From NCBI GenBank assembly GCA_002298125.1, contig DBMJ01000005.1, positions 20,204 to 84,203 on the forward strand: a stretch of DNA of 64,000 bases. The letters run 5' to 3'. Of the stretch, positions 24,142 to 33,655 are shown piece by piece (the first letter of the stretch is position 1; each line of letters opens with the position of its first letter). The position numbers were made by a program, and so were the translations under genes. A model generated the notes under the pieces. It did no database searches, was not told where the DNA came from, and saw nothing but the letters and a program-made list of their open reading frames with translations. Origin of the DNA: Clostridium sp. UBA701 (GTDB lineage Bacteria; Bacillota; Clostridia; Clostridiales; Clostridiaceae).

Positions 24142-25758
24142 CTAGCTATTTTTAATTACTGCCTCTGCAATATTTGTAGAGTGGTCTCCTATTCTTTCAA
24201 AGTTACTTAAAATATCCATAAATACCGCACCATTATACGCATTGCATAAGCCTTCATTAAGTCTCTTTATGTGGTTATCCTTATATTCATCTTCACAGGC
24301 ATCAATTCTACGTTCTACAGCAAAAATGCTCTCTGCTTTAGCCACATCATTGCTCTCATAGCTTTCAATTGCTATATCTAGGGCATTAATAGTATAGTTA
24401 AACATTACTTTAATCTCATTTTTTGCTTCCTCAGTATAATCAAGCTTTTTACTTATCTTCTCTAGTGTAAGATCTGCCAGGTTCTCTGCATGATCTCCTA
24501 TTCTCTCTATATCATTAACTATATGATAGGTAGATGCTATTATACCATATTCTTTGTCTGGCAGTTCTCTTTTTGAGAGCCTTACTAAATAATTAGTGAT
24601 TTCTTCATTTAACAAATTAATAATGCTCTCATTCTCATATACCTTATTTACTAAAGTCTCATCATTCGTCTCAAAGGCCTCCATAGATATAAGAAGATTT
24701 GCCTTTGCCTTTTGCGCCATTCTAACTGTTTCCTTCACTACCTGGCCTGCTGCAATTATAGGCGTCTCAAGAAGTCTTGAGTCAATGTACATAGCCCCAA
24801 GCTTTTCTTTTTCATCTTCTCCCTTTATTAATACATTTACTATCTTTATAAGATATTTTATTAGCGGAAGCATTATTATTGCATTTATCATATTAAAAAT
24901 TGTATGTGCATTTGCAATTTGCCTCTTTATATTATCTGGACTTAAAATCTGAACAAAATAAATTAAGGGTTGTATTAGCGGAATAAAAATAATGGTTCCA
25001 AAGATATTAAAAATCAAATGTATTAGTGCAGCCTTGTGAGCAGTTTTACTTGTGCCTATACTCGCAAGTAAAGCAGTTACACAGGTTCCTATATTGCATC
25101 CAAAGATTACTGGTATGGCAACATTTAGCCCAATTTGGCCGCTTCCTGCCATGGCTACCATTATTCCTGTAGTGGCAGAGGAGCTCTGTACAATGCCTGT
25201 CATTATAAGACCAGTGAGTATACCAAGTGCCCAGTTATTACCTATAGCTATTACTGCATTGTGAAATTGGGGTAATGAAGATAGTGGCTTCATAGTGGTA
25301 CCCATAATACCCATACCCATGAACAATATACCAAAGCCTAAGACTATATTTCCAATTTCTTTTCTTTTCTGGGATTTTGCAAAAAATATAATAGCTGTAC
25401 CTATAGCAACGAAAAGTGGTGCTACTTCATCTAATTTGAATGCCACAAGCTGTGCTGTAATAGTTGTTCCAATGTTAGCTCCAATGATAATTCCCGCTGC
25501 TTGTACTAAATTCATCAGCCCTGCATTTACAAAGCCTACTACCATTACTGTGGTGGCACTGCTGCTCTGGATTACAGCAGTTACTAAGGTACCAACAAGT
25601 ACCGCACTAATGGGATTGGAGGTCACTCTCTCCAGGATATTTTTTAATTTGTCTCCTGCAGCATTTTCTAAACCCTCTCCCATAAGCTTCATACCATAAA
25701 GAAATAATCCAAGGCCTCCGGCCAGTCCAAGTAAAAGTTCAAAGATTTTTACTTCCAA
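24142..25758 (-). CDS. Na+/phosphate cotransporter family protein with C-terminal PhoU domain
   Basis: About 539 residues. The membrane half shows the inverted repeat typical of the NptA/YjbB family: QSSSATTVMVVGFVNAG and QSSSATTGIMVAMAG, paired with GANIGTT and GCNIGTC. The C-terminal 200 residues form a PhoU-like helical domain with IVNDIERIGDHAENLADL and ILSNFERIGDHSTNIAE, both carrying the E-R-I-G-D-H signature. The protein probably moves phosphate with sodium across the cytoplasmic membrane, import or efflux not decidable. The start is a TTG at 25758 with a GGGGGA site before it. A longer frame from a GTG at 25794 has no ribosome binding site. Confidence 0.87.
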   Translation of the reverse strand: MEVKIFELLLGLAGGLGLFLYGMKLMGEGLENAAGDKLKNILERVTSNPISAVLVGTLVTAVIQSSSATTVMVVGFVNAGLMNLVQAAGIIIGANIGTTITAQLVAFKLDEVAPLFVAIGTAIIFFAKSQKRKEIGNIVLGFGILFMGMGIMGTTMKPLSSLPQFHNAVIAIGNNWALGILTGLIMTGIVQSSSATTGIMVAMAGSGQIGLNVAIPVIFGCNIGTCVTALLASIGTSKTAHKAALIHLIFNIFGTIIFIPLIQPLIYFVQILSPDNIKRQIANAHTIFNMINAIIMLPLIKYLIKIVNVLIKGEDEKEKLGAMYIDSRLLETPIIAAGQVVKETVRMAQKAKANLLISMEAFETNDETLVNKVYENESIINLLNEEITNYLVRLSKRELPDKEYGIIASTYHIVNDIERIGDHAENLADLTLEKISKKLDYTEEAKNEIKVMFNYTINALDIAIESYESNDVAKAESIFAVERRIDACEDEYKDNHIKRLNEGLCNAYNGAVFMDILSNFERIGDHSTNIAEAVIKNS

Positions 25759-25884
25759 GTCAATTCCCCCATTTTCCTTAGTTTTCTTTTCCACTACAAT
25801 GATACTATAAAAGTAAAGCCTTTGTTAAGTACTTTTTCCTATTTATTAATAATAAATAGGAATGTATACCATTACATTATAAAA

Positions 25885-26568
25885 TCATGCATTCAATTCA
25901 CTTTTTATGGTTCTCCAATTTGGAAGAAACTTGTCCAAATAAGCATAAAAGGTAGAGTTATGATTTTTTTCAAGTAGGTGCACCAATTCATGGGCAATTA
26001 CATATTCAAGACAAATTGGTTTCTTTTTAGCAAGCTGTAAACTTAGCCATATTCGCCTAGCCTTAACATTGCAGGTACCCCATCTGGTTCTCATATTCTT
26101 TACATTCCAGCTATTAGTCTCTACCCCTATAATGCTTTGCCACTTATAGAGCAAAGGAGAGATTGCATTCTTTAACTCTTTGCGATACCACTGAAGAATC
26201 ACCTTTTCACGTTGCCTTACACTGCTCTCTTTTTTAACATAAAGCTTTAGCTCACTACCATTTATCTCAATTTTACTTATGCCCTTTATATAGTAAACTA
26301 CAAGGTAGTACTCCACACCCCATAAGTAAATAGTTTCTCCAGCTACATACTCATTTCTAGGCTGTCTTGGTTTATTTGTAAGCTTTAGCTGCTGTTTTTT
26401 TATCCAGGATATTTTATTGCTAATAAAAGTGCGTATTTCCTCCTCCCTTAGCCTCTTAGGAGCAGAAACACGCACCTTGCCTTCAGGAGGCAAAACATAA
26501 AGGTGTAAATTTTTTATATCCTTTTTTATTATTTCCACTTCTATATCTTCTATTGTAATCTTGATCAT
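25885..26568 (-). CDS. YgjP-like zinc metallopeptidase (M48-related, DUF45)
   Basis: About 227 residues. The C-terminal part contains the zinc motif HELVH in CLEYVIAHELVHLLEKNHN, followed by FYAYLDKFLPNWR, the standard ending of the YgjP/SprT-like family. The preceding RTRWGTCNVKARRIWLSLQLA is also family-typical. No signal peptide is present in the chosen protein, so it is likely cytoplasmic. The start is the ATG at 26568, 8 bases after AAGGAG; 26 extra upstream codons contain that ribosome binding site and are probably not translated. Function in bacteria is poorly known; an accessory role in DNA or protein quality control is only a guess. Confidence 0.85.
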   Translation of the reverse strand: MIKITIEDIEVEIIKKDIKNLHLYVLPPEGKVRVSAPKRLREEEIRTFISNKISWIKKQQLKLTNKPRQPRNEYVAGETIYLWGVEYYLVVYYIKGISKIEINGSELKLYVKKESSVRQREKVILQWYRKELKNAISPLLYKWQSIIGVETNSWNVKNMRTRWGTCNVKARRIWLSLQLAKKKPICLEYVIAHELVHLLEKNHNSTFYAYLDKFLPNWRTIKSELNA

Positions 26569-26756
26569 ATAATACGCTCCTTGTATATAAACCTGATAGT
26601 ATTTACATGCTTCTCCTATTATACTTATAAAGAAGTAAATAGACAATGAAACTATGTTTTACTTTTTTCAATTTGTTCTTTTACCAATGTAACAGCCATA
26701 TTATTTAATTAGGAAATGTTATAAACAATAAAACACTGAACAGTTTGGAGGTCTTC

Positions 26757-27458
26757 ATGTCTAAATTTTACAAAATCCTCATAACCCTTATAGTAATACT
26801 TATAATAGAAATAATATTGATATACCGAGGATATAAAAACCCCGCCGCTAATGCCCCTGCCCACGCCTATAACCCTAAGAAAAGCATAACTATTGTAATA
26901 GATGTGGTTTCCAATCAAATGTCAGTATTCCAAGATGGCAAGGTTGTAAAAAACTATACTGTGGCTGGAGGTAAACCCTCTACCCCATCTCCTATAGGTA
27001 CTTGGAAAGTTGTCAATAAGGATAACTGGGACGGAGGCTTTGGAGGATACTGGATGGGGCTTAATGTACCCTGGGGTAAATACGGCATTCACGGTACCCT
27101 CTATCCAAATTCCATTGGTTGGAACTCCTCCAAGGGCTGTATACGCATGAGAAATTCAGATGTGGCAGAGTTATATAAAATGACTACCCATGGCACTGTG
27201 GTTACCATCTGGGGAGGCCCCTTTGGCAACTTTGGCAGCAGCTTAAGAACTCTTAAGCCTGGAGATATCGGTTCAGATGTCTATGAAATTCAAAAGCTAT
27301 TAAATGAAAAAGGCTATTATAAAGCAAACCCAGACGGAATATATAGGGATGGTTTTAAATATGCAATTCACAAATACCAAAAGGATAATAACCTTCCCAT
27401 CAATGATGTGATTACCTATAAGTTTTACCAGGCTCTAGGTGTATATTTAATGGAGTAA
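26757..27458 (+). CDS. L,D-transpeptidase (YkuD) with C-terminal peptidoglycan-binding domain
   Basis: A 233-residue protein with an N-terminal membrane anchor (about residues 7-24). It continues into a YkuD catalytic domain whose signature is HGT (His near 111) followed by SSKGCIRM with the nucleophile Cys near 128. A PG_binding_1 domain follows (LKPGDIGSDVYEIQKLLNEKGYY). It faces outside and would form 3-3 cross-links in peptidoglycan or attach proteins to it. An earlier in-frame TTG at 26745 overlaps the GGAGG site, so the ATG at 26757 is preferred. Single gene, sharing a terminator with the convergent greA-type gene. Confidence 0.92.
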   Translation: MSKFYKILITLIVILIIEIILIYRGYKNPAANAPAHAYNPKKSITIVIDVVSNQMSVFQDGKVVKNYTVAGGKPSTPSPIGTWKVVNKDNWDGGFGGYWMGLNVPWGKYGIHGTLYPNSIGWNSSKGCIRMRNSDVAELYKMTTHGTVVTIWGGPFGNFGSSLRTLKPGDIGSDVYEIQKLLNEKGYYKANPDGIYRDGFKYAIHKYQKDNNLPINDVITYKFYQALGVYLME

Positions 27459-27462
27459 AATA

Positions 27463-27497
27463 AAGAAATCCGCCTTTCTTGGAACAGCGGATTTCTT
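27463..27497. terminator. Bidirectional terminator
   Basis: AAGAAATCCGC and GCGGATTTCTT form an 11-bp stem with a 13-base loop. It lies between the convergent L,D-transpeptidase and GreA-type genes, 1 base past the GreA stop. Confidence 0.85.
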
Positions 27498-27498
27498 A

Positions 27499-27966
27499 TT
27501 ATTCTATTGTTATTTTTTCTATTCTTATCATATACTCTCCATTTGGTGATTCAATTTTTACTTCCTCACCAACCTTACGCTTGTATATAGCTTTTCCAAT
27601 AGGAGATTCAATGCTTATAACATTATTAAGCGGGTCTGCTTCCACCGTGGTAGCCACTTTAAAGTCCTCCACTTCGTCCTCTGCTAAAAATCTAATGGAA
27701 ACCTTCTTTCCAAGTCCCACTTCCTCTAGAGAGGTAGTATCTTCAATAATGTGAGCAGTCTTAATCATTTTTTCAAGATATCTTATCCTGCTCTCATTTT
27801 TCCCTCTTTCTCTTTTCGCTATCTTGTACTCAAAGTTTTCACTCAAGTCGCCATGAGCACGAGCCTCTTTTACCTCCTCTAGTATACTATACCTCAAAAC
27901 TAATTTACGGTATTCTATTTCTTCCTTAAGCTTATTTATAGCTTCCTCCGTTAGATAATTATTCAT
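27499..27966 (-). CDS. greA: GreA/GreB-family transcript cleavage factor
   Basis: A 155-residue protein with an N-terminal coiled coil and a C-terminal FKBP-like domain. The coiled-coil tip reads HGDLSENFEY, keeping the conserved Asp and Glu that position Mg2+ in the RNA polymerase secondary channel. GreA rescues backtracked polymerase by stimulating cleavage of the transcript. The C-terminal domain ends with SPIGKAIYKRKVGEEVKIESPNGEY-type sequence. The start is the ATG at 27966, 9 bases after AGAGGGG; 13 upstream codons are probably leader. It follows the polysaccharide deacetylase gene by 48 bp. The usual clostridial greA lies next to dusB-lysS, so this may be a second copy. Confidence 0.85.
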   Translation of the reverse strand: MNNYLTEEAINKLKEEIEYRKLVLRYSILEEVKEARAHGDLSENFEYKIAKRERGKNESRIRYLEKMIKTAHIIEDTTSLEEVGLGKKVSIRFLAEDEVEDFKVATTVEADPLNNVISIESPIGKAIYKRKVGEEVKIESPNGEYMIRIEKITIE

Positions 27967-28014
27967 TACCCTCATCCCCTCTAAAACCTTCTCTGTATGG
28001 ATCAATTCAATATA

Positions 28015-28725
28015 TTACTTTCTTTTAATAGGGAAGTAATATTCTGGAGTATCTTCAGTTATAGTTTTAAAATCATAGCCCTTGTCCTTATAATATTTTA
28101 TTACCCTTGGGAGCGCAACAATGGTGTTTTTATGCCCATAATCACAATGCATAAGCAGTATGATTGGGTGAAGCTTTACTGTGGTTTCTGTGGCCTCTCT
28201 ATAGAATTTTTCTGGAGAAGCCTTGGCATTTTCTCCATCGGACATGTAAGCATTCCAATCATATATCTTAAAATTATGTTTATGTATTTCATTTAAGAAT
28301 GGAATATTAAGACGCCTTATGCTTCCACAGGGAAACCTCAAAATATTGGGCCTTGTACCAGTAACTTTAAATATTTCCTCTTGAGTTTTTGACATTTCAT
28401 TAATAAATACCTCTGAGCTTGAATATATTCTGCTAATGTTGTGTGTATAGGAGTGAAGTCCTATGCTGTGACCTTCATTATAAATCCTGCTTACTATAGG
28501 TTCAAGTCCCTTAATCTGATTTCCTATAAGAAAGAAGGTAGCCTTAACATCATATTCCTTTAATATATCAAGCACTGCGGGAGTAAGTTTACTTGGACCA
28601 TCATCAAAGGTAAGATAGATTACCTTTTCCTTTTCAGCAGTAGCATTTGTTGCTGCTGTGGTATGACTAAAGCTAATAGAAATAAAAACTATAAGTGTTA
28701 ATACCTTACATACTTTTTTATTCAT
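28015..28725 (-). CDS. Secreted polysaccharide deacetylase (CE4)
   Basis: A 236-residue protein with an N-terminal signal peptide (hydrophobic residues 8-20, cleavage probably near TTAATNA). CE4 motifs follow in order: TFDDGP at 39-44, HSYTH at 91-95 (metal ligands), RFPCGS, and ILLMHC near the C-terminus. Such enzymes remove N-acetyl groups from peptidoglycan or related polymers outside the cell. The ribosome binding site is AGGGGA. It is followed by the greA-type gene and preceded by the alanine-racemase-like gene, which suggests an envelope theme but not one certain operon. Confidence 0.9.
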   Translation of the reverse strand: MNKKVCKVLTLIVFISISFSHTTAATNATAEKEKVIYLTFDDGPSKLTPAVLDILKEYDVKATFFLIGNQIKGLEPIVSRIYNEGHSIGLHSYTHNISRIYSSSEVFINEMSKTQEEIFKVTGTRPNILRFPCGSIRRLNIPFLNEIHKHNFKIYDWNAYMSDGENAKASPEKFYREATETTVKLHPIILLMHCDYGHKNTIVALPRVIKYYKDKGYDFKTITEDTPEYYFPIKRK

Positions 28726-28822
28726 ATGCTGTCCCCTGTCTTCGCTATATATTTTAAGTACTTAACAACAATTACAATAGTATTTTACTCCGTTTGCTAT
28801 ATTTAATTCTCACCATCAACAT

Positions 28823-29863
28823 TTAATCTATATATATCTTTTTAATCGAGCTATCTGCTAAAATTGGAGAAAGGCCTACCTCAAATACCAAACTCCCTTC
28901 CAATCCAGTTATGTCTACTGTAGTAGTATCCATATTAGGTCTATTCACAATCCTTACCCTTTTCCCTTTATAGGATATGTAATCTCTCGGAAAGAAATGA
29001 CGGTATCCAACCTTTATGGTTTCATAAGCTATGTTTTGTCTAATATCCTTTATGAATCCCAGCTTATGAATGGCTCCCACAGGCAGCACTGCCATTTTTG
29101 AATCCCTTCTTGACCTGTACCTATTGCCATAGCCTACGTAGCTCTTACGACACACATAGAAGGATTTTAACATTTTGCACTTATAGGAATATACGGCCTT
29201 AAAGCCCTGTTCTTGTCCAATATATCCATAGAGTAAGTTTCCTACTCTTACACTGTTTGTGAAATCCGCTCTATTTAGGAATTCATCACTAAGTAATGAA
29301 GAAGAACATAAGCAATGTATGTTTTTTATTTCATTATAGGGTTCAACTATTTCCCTAAACAGTTCTATTTGATTTAAGGTATATTTTGTATTACTAGTAT
29401 TATGTAAATGAGTATATATGCCATCTACAATTATGTTTGGGTATTGCTCTTTTATTATAGATAATAGCCTTGGAAGCTTGCTACCCTTAATACCGAATCT
29501 ATTCATCCCCGTATCAACAAACACCTGTACCCTATAGCTTCTTTCTTTGTTTAATAGTTCTAAATCCTCCTCATCATCTATGGTTAAAACCATATTATCC
29601 TTTATGTCTTCACAAAAATTGTCTTGTGATACCGGGGTAAGGATAAGAATATCTTTTTCAGTTTCAATTTCATAAGCATCTTCTATATCTGAAATTGCAA
29701 AGCCATCTACAAAAGGTTCAATAATAGAGGTTATCCCTTCTAGGCCACATCCGTAAGCATTAGCCTTTACCACTGCAATGACTTTCTTTTCAGTTCTATT
29801 TTTAATTAACTGTAAGTTGTTTAATAGATCTTTTTTTGAAATTTCACACCACAAATTTTTCAC
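28823..29863 (-). CDS. Alanine racemase-fold protein lacking the catalytic tyrosine
   Basis: A 346-residue fold type III PLP protein. The PLP lysine is Lys33 in AVVKANAYGCG, and VDTGMNRFG and SVRVGNLLYGY (phosphate/pyridine-binding arginine) are in place. At the position of the second catalytic base, where alanine racemases read GYADG, this protein reads GAIHKLGF (about residue 262). The usual CMDQ is NMDT. Both changes argue that ordinary two-base alanine racemization is impaired. It could be a one-sided racemase, a different PLP activity or a regulatory relic. Start GTG at 29863 lies 6 bases after GGGGTG. No signal peptide; cytoplasmic. Confidence 0.8.
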   Translation of the reverse strand: MKNLWCEISKKDLLNNLQLIKNRTEKKVIAVVKANAYGCGLEGITSIIEPFVDGFAISDIEDAYEIETEKDILILTPVSQDNFCEDIKDNMVLTIDDEEDLELLNKERSYRVQVFVDTGMNRFGIKGSKLPRLLSIIKEQYPNIIVDGIYTHLHNTSNTKYTLNQIELFREIVEPYNEIKNIHCLCSSSLLSDEFLNRADFTNSVRVGNLLYGYIGQEQGFKAVYSYKCKMLKSFYVCRKSYVGYGNRYRSRRDSKMAVLPVGAIHKLGFIKDIRQNIAYETIKVGYRHFFPRDYISYKGKRVRIVNRPNMDTTTVDITGLEGSLVFEVGLSPILADSSIKKIYID

Positions 29864-29998
29864 TTGAAACACCCCAATGCATATTCATCACATCAAAGGA
29901 TAAATATGGTAAATCCTCTTTTTCTATTTTAATATTAAGAATAGCAATTTTATTTAAATTAGTCAATTTATATGGATAACATTATCTCCAACACTAAA

Positions 29999-31438
29999 CT
30001 ATTTCTCGAAAAAAGCTGCCCACTTCGCCCAGTCCTCTACATATCTACCCAGTGACCATTGTGACATTATTACTGTTTCCTCTTCCATTAAATCTATTTT
30101 CATAACAGTATCTCCCAAGTTGTTCCCAACTATGGGTTTTAATAGAAGCTTTGAATTAGTTACCACCACCACAAAATCTCTATTAGGGGATGTGAAAGCA
30201 TCTAGAGCATCTGGAACCTCTTGCTTTATAATGTTAAAGGGTGGATACAAATCATCATAGGCTGTAAAGGTCCTTGGAGGAGCATAGGGAATATCAAAAT
30301 CAACGTAGGGCAGTGCTTTAGAACTTGAAGGCAGTACTCTACCTCTTAATACCCATCGTCCACTCCTTCTTATCAGCCCAAGACTTGTATTGTATTCCAC
30401 ATCTCCATAGGTTCTTCTAGCAAAGATTTCTCCAGACTTTTTAAGAGCTGAATCGGCTTCCTTCCCAAAAATTTTTACAATGTCCTCTCCATTAGCCTCC
30501 AGCTTATCAATAGGGAGTATTTTGTATTCCATTTTATTATTCTTACTCTCAGTATTGCTTATGGACTCTTCTACACAGATATAATCATTGCCTGCAAATC
30601 TAATATTTATATCATCGGTGATACGAGGTCTCAAATCAGATTGCACTGGTGCTACTGTAGGATAAGCTCTCACATAAGGAAATGCCCACAATTTATAGGA
30701 TTTTCTATACTCATCATACACTACTCCCATACGCCAAAAACCTGTTTGCCTTGGAACAAGTAAATCTGGCATCTCTATGACTTTATTAAAGCTTCCATTT
30801 ACATAGCTTATCCAAAGGGTTCTATAACCATATTGAGCTGTTTCCTTATCCTTGTATTTTAATCCAAGCAGCACTCCTGATTTTGATTTTAGTTCTTTTT
30901 CAGAATTTGAAACAATTAACTTTGAATTTTCCTCTGCAATATCATATTTTGCAATAGTTTTATTATCCCCGGATTCCTTTTTAAGAAATATCAAAACTCC
31001 TCCATATCCTTTCAAAAGGTGATTATCCTCCAGCTTGATATACTCATCAAAGAACTTTTCTTCAGAGGATATGGTTATAACCTGAAGCTCCTTTTGTTTT
31101 ATACCAAGAGACACAGCCCTTACCTTATAGGTATCCCATAAATAACTATCAGCCTCCACAACTCTGGATTTATAGGTGGGGTTATTACATACCTCTCTGC
31201 CAAAATACGCAGCATCTCTTGAGAAAAATGCAGTTTCCCCCTTTAAGCTATTCCCATCAACCTGACTACTACCTACATATACGTATTTATCTACAATAAA
31301 GCTACCTTCTATAGGAAGATTAGCATTTTTTCGAGGCATGATTTTAGGATCAAAGGATAAAGCCACATTCTCTCTTGCAATTAGCACTGCACATGCCCCT
31401 ATTATCATTACCATAATAGCTATAATAAACTTCTTCAT
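29999..31438 (-). CDS. Exported protein of unknown function, partner of the upstream two-component system
   Basis: A 479-residue protein that I do not recognise. It begins with a short signal or anchor (MKKFIIAIMVMIIGACAVLIA); the GAC could be a lipobox but lies unusually close to the N-terminus. The rest is soluble, rich in beta-strand patterns, with tryptophans and aromatic clusters (YRTLWISYV, GFWRMGVVYDEY, YKLWAFPYVRAYP, APPRTFTAYDDLYPPF). There are no cysteine motifs, no catalytic signature and no membrane segments after the start. The ATG follows GGGG. It lies 11 bp behind the histidine kinase gene, so it is probably the third cistron, working outside the membrane as a sensor partner or output. 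Confidence 0.75.
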   Translation of the reverse strand: MKKFIIAIMVMIIGACAVLIARENVALSFDPKIMPRKNANLPIEGSFIVDKYVYVGSSQVDGNSLKGETAFFSRDAAYFGREVCNNPTYKSRVVEADSYLWDTYKVRAVSLGIKQKELQVITISSEEKFFDEYIKLEDNHLLKGYGGVLIFLKKESGDNKTIAKYDIAEENSKLIVSNSEKELKSKSGVLLGLKYKDKETAQYGYRTLWISYVNGSFNKVIEMPDLLVPRQTGFWRMGVVYDEYRKSYKLWAFPYVRAYPTVAPVQSDLRPRITDDINIRFAGNDYICVEESISNTESKNNKMEYKILPIDKLEANGEDIVKIFGKEADSALKKSGEIFARRTYGDVEYNTSLGLIRRSGRWVLRGRVLPSSSKALPYVDFDIPYAPPRTFTAYDDLYPPFNIIKQEVPDALDAFTSPNRDFVVVVTNSKLLLKPIVGNNLGDTVMKIDLMEEETVIMSQWSLGRYVEDWAKWAAFFEK

Positions 31439-31449
31439 ATATATCCCCT

Positions 31450-32844
31450 TTATTGATTATCAGAATAGGGCAGATAAATATCAACCCTAGTTCCTTCATT
31501 AAGCACTGAGCTAATGCATAGCCTTCCATTGTGAAGCTCAATAATTTCCTTGCATACAGAAAGACCAATGCCATTTGTTGAAAGAGTTGATTTTCCCTTA
31601 AAAAATTTTTCAGTTACTTTAGGCAATTCTTCTTTTGGTATCCCTTCTCCATTGTCTATGACTGAGAGCACAAGGTTACTACCATCCACAAAGGACTTTA
31701 GAATTACCTCTCCACCCTCTGGAGTAAATTTAAAGGCATTATCTAAAAGATTAATAATTACTTGGTTTATTCTATCTTCATCTCCTAGTATAGGTTTTAT
31801 GTCTCCTTCTATCTGCACTTTAAAACTTAAGCCCTGTCTTTCAGCCCTGGGAGCAAACTGTTTACCCAAATACTCCAAAACCATGCTAATATCTAAATAG
31901 TCCTTTTTCAAAGTGGCTTTTCCAGTAACAAAGGAGGAAAAGTCCAACAGCTCCTTAACCAAGCTTGTCAATCTATCACTTTCTTTTTCTATTATTTCTA
32001 ACCCTGTAAGAGTATCCTCCAGGTTTTCTGCCTCACTTGTTCTTAATGTAGATGCCCACCCCTTTATAGAAGTAAGGGGTGTTAATAATTCGTGGGACAC
32101 GGAAGCAATGAATTCATTTTTTAGTTTCTCATTCTTCTGTATCTCCTCTGCCATAAAATTCAATGTATCGGAAAGTTCTCCTACTTCATCCTTCCTATAG
32201 GTTTTAATTCTATCATTAAAGCGTCCTGCCGCATAAGTCCTTGCTACAAGGTTTAACTCCTTTAGCGGACTTACTATTGAATTGGATATGAATATACTAA
32301 TACTACCTGCAATGAGCACCACTATAATTCCAATAAAAGTTTCCACCAACTTTAGCTTATTAATTACATTATCCACATCCTCTAGAGATGCTATAAATCT
32401 TATGGCCCCCTCTACCTTACCACCTGACCTTAATGGATAAGCAACATACATTTCTTTTACCTTACTGTCATTTTCTTTTTTAATAAAACTCCCTAAATTG
32501 CCAGTAAGAGCTGCTTTCACATCCTCATCCTGTACTATTTTTTGGCTCATATCTCCAATGGAATCCATGAGTATATTCCCATCCTTGTCTATGATTTGAA
32601 CCTCTGCGGTGGTATTTTTCCAAAATATATCTGCATTATCCTGAACATTTTTTCTTAAAGCAGAGGAGGAAAAGTAAGTGTTATAAAAGTCTGCTGATAC
32701 TATAATTTGGTTTGATAATAGGCTCTTTACACTATTGTAATAATATTGACGCAAGGCAAAAAGAAGTATAGACTCTAGTACTATAACTGTTATTGTTATG
32801 CTTACTATATAACTTACCAACAACCTTCCCCTAATACCTTTCAA
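31450..32844 (-). CDS. Sensor histidine kinase (HAMP-HisKA-HATPase)
   Basis: About 464 residues. A first membrane segment lies near residues 8-28, then an extracytoplasmic sensor region of about 130 residues, a second membrane segment near 170-195 and a HAMP linker. The phosphoacceptor is the His in FIASVSHELLTPLTS, and the ATP-binding domain shows NLLDNAFKFT (N box), VIDNGEGI (G1) and GIGLSVCKEI (G2). It would phosphorylate the response regulator encoded 4 bp upstream. The start is a TTG at 32844 with an AGGTGA site 5 bases before it; a further TTG ten codons upstream overlaps the regulator gene. Confidence 0.9.
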   Translation of the reverse strand: MKGIRGRLLVSYIVSITITVIVLESILLFALRQYYYNSVKSLLSNQIIVSADFYNTYFSSSALRKNVQDNADIFWKNTTAEVQIIDKDGNILMDSIGDMSQKIVQDEDVKAALTGNLGSFIKKENDSKVKEMYVAYPLRSGGKVEGAIRFIASLEDVDNVINKLKLVETFIGIIVVLIAGSISIFISNSIVSPLKELNLVARTYAAGRFNDRIKTYRKDEVGELSDTLNFMAEEIQKNEKLKNEFIASVSHELLTPLTSIKGWASTLRTSEAENLEDTLTGLEIIEKESDRLTSLVKELLDFSSFVTGKATLKKDYLDISMVLEYLGKQFAPRAERQGLSFKVQIEGDIKPILGDEDRINQVIINLLDNAFKFTPEGGEVILKSFVDGSNLVLSVIDNGEGIPKEELPKVTEKFFKGKSTLSTNGIGLSVCKEIIELHNGRLCISSVLNEGTRVDIYLPYSDNQ

Positions 32845-32848
32845 GCTC

Positions 32849-33538
32849 TCACCTCTTCTTAAAGCGGTATCCAACTCCCCAAACTGTCTCTATATATAAG
32901 GGTTTGGAGGAATTATCCTCTACTTTTTCTCTTAATCTTCTTATATTAACATCCACAATCTTTACATCACCATAATAATTGTATCCCCACACCTTATTTA
33001 ATAGCTCATCTCTTGAAAAGGCCTTTTCTTCATTCTCCATAAAGAGCTTTAATAAAAGATATTCCTTGGGGGTAAGCTCTAGCAGCTTATCATTCTTATG
33101 TACCTTCCTAGAGATTAAATCTATGTTAAATTCTCCTGATGTTATTTCCCTTACTCTAGTATCATCAGTCTTTTTTAATCTTCTCATAAGTGCATTTGTT
33201 CTAGCCAAAAGTTCCTGAGGATTAAAGGGCTTAACCATATAATCATCTGCACCATATTCAAGCCCCATGATTTTATCCATGTCTTGAGTTCTAGCAGTAA
33301 GCATTATTATGCCAAGCTCAGGAAATTCTTTTCTTAACTTCTCACAGGTTTCAAAACCATCCATACCTGGCAGCATCACATCAAGTATAACCACATCCGG
33401 GTTTTCTCCTCTTGCCTTTTCTATGCCCTCTTCTCCTGAAGCAGCTTCTATAACATAATAATCATTTCTTGAAAAATTTATCTTTATAAAACCCCTTATG
33501 GAAGCTTCATCTTCCACTAAAAGCACTCTCTTAATCAT
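32849..33538 (-). CDS. OmpR/PhoB-family response regulator
   Basis: A 229-residue DNA-binding regulator. The receiver domain has the acidic pair ED near residues 9-11, the phosphoacceptor Asp53 in VVILDVMLPGMDG, a Thr in MLTARTQ and Lys in VKPFNPQELL. The C-terminal winged helix includes LTPKEYLLLKLFMENEEKAFSRDELL and VDVNIRRLREKVED, ending with VWGVGYRFKK, all standard for this family. It is the first gene of a regulator-kinase-exported protein operon. Confidence 0.92.
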   Translation of the reverse strand: MIKRVLLVEDEASIRGFIKINFSRNDYYVIEAASGEEGIEKARGENPDVVILDVMLPGMDGFETCEKLRKEFPELGIIMLTARTQDMDKIMGLEYGADDYMVKPFNPQELLARTNALMRRLKKTDDTRVREITSGEFNIDLISRKVHKNDKLLELTPKEYLLLKLFMENEEKAFSRDELLNKVWGYNYYGDVKIVDVNIRRLREKVEDNSSKPLYIETVWGVGYRFKKR

Positions 33539-33655
33539 TTTTCCTCCTCATAACTTAAATCTTTCTTAATTTCCATAGTTTTCATCTATAATTTTACTTC
33601 AGAGTAAGTAATAATTCATTACAATTTAGTTACTTTTTATTATATCACTAATAAA

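Noticed and set aside
25052..25699. Two plus-strand frames (70 and 134 codons) across the Na/Pi cotransporter gene
   Set aside because: They mirror the hydrophobic repeats of the real gene on the other strand; no start signals.
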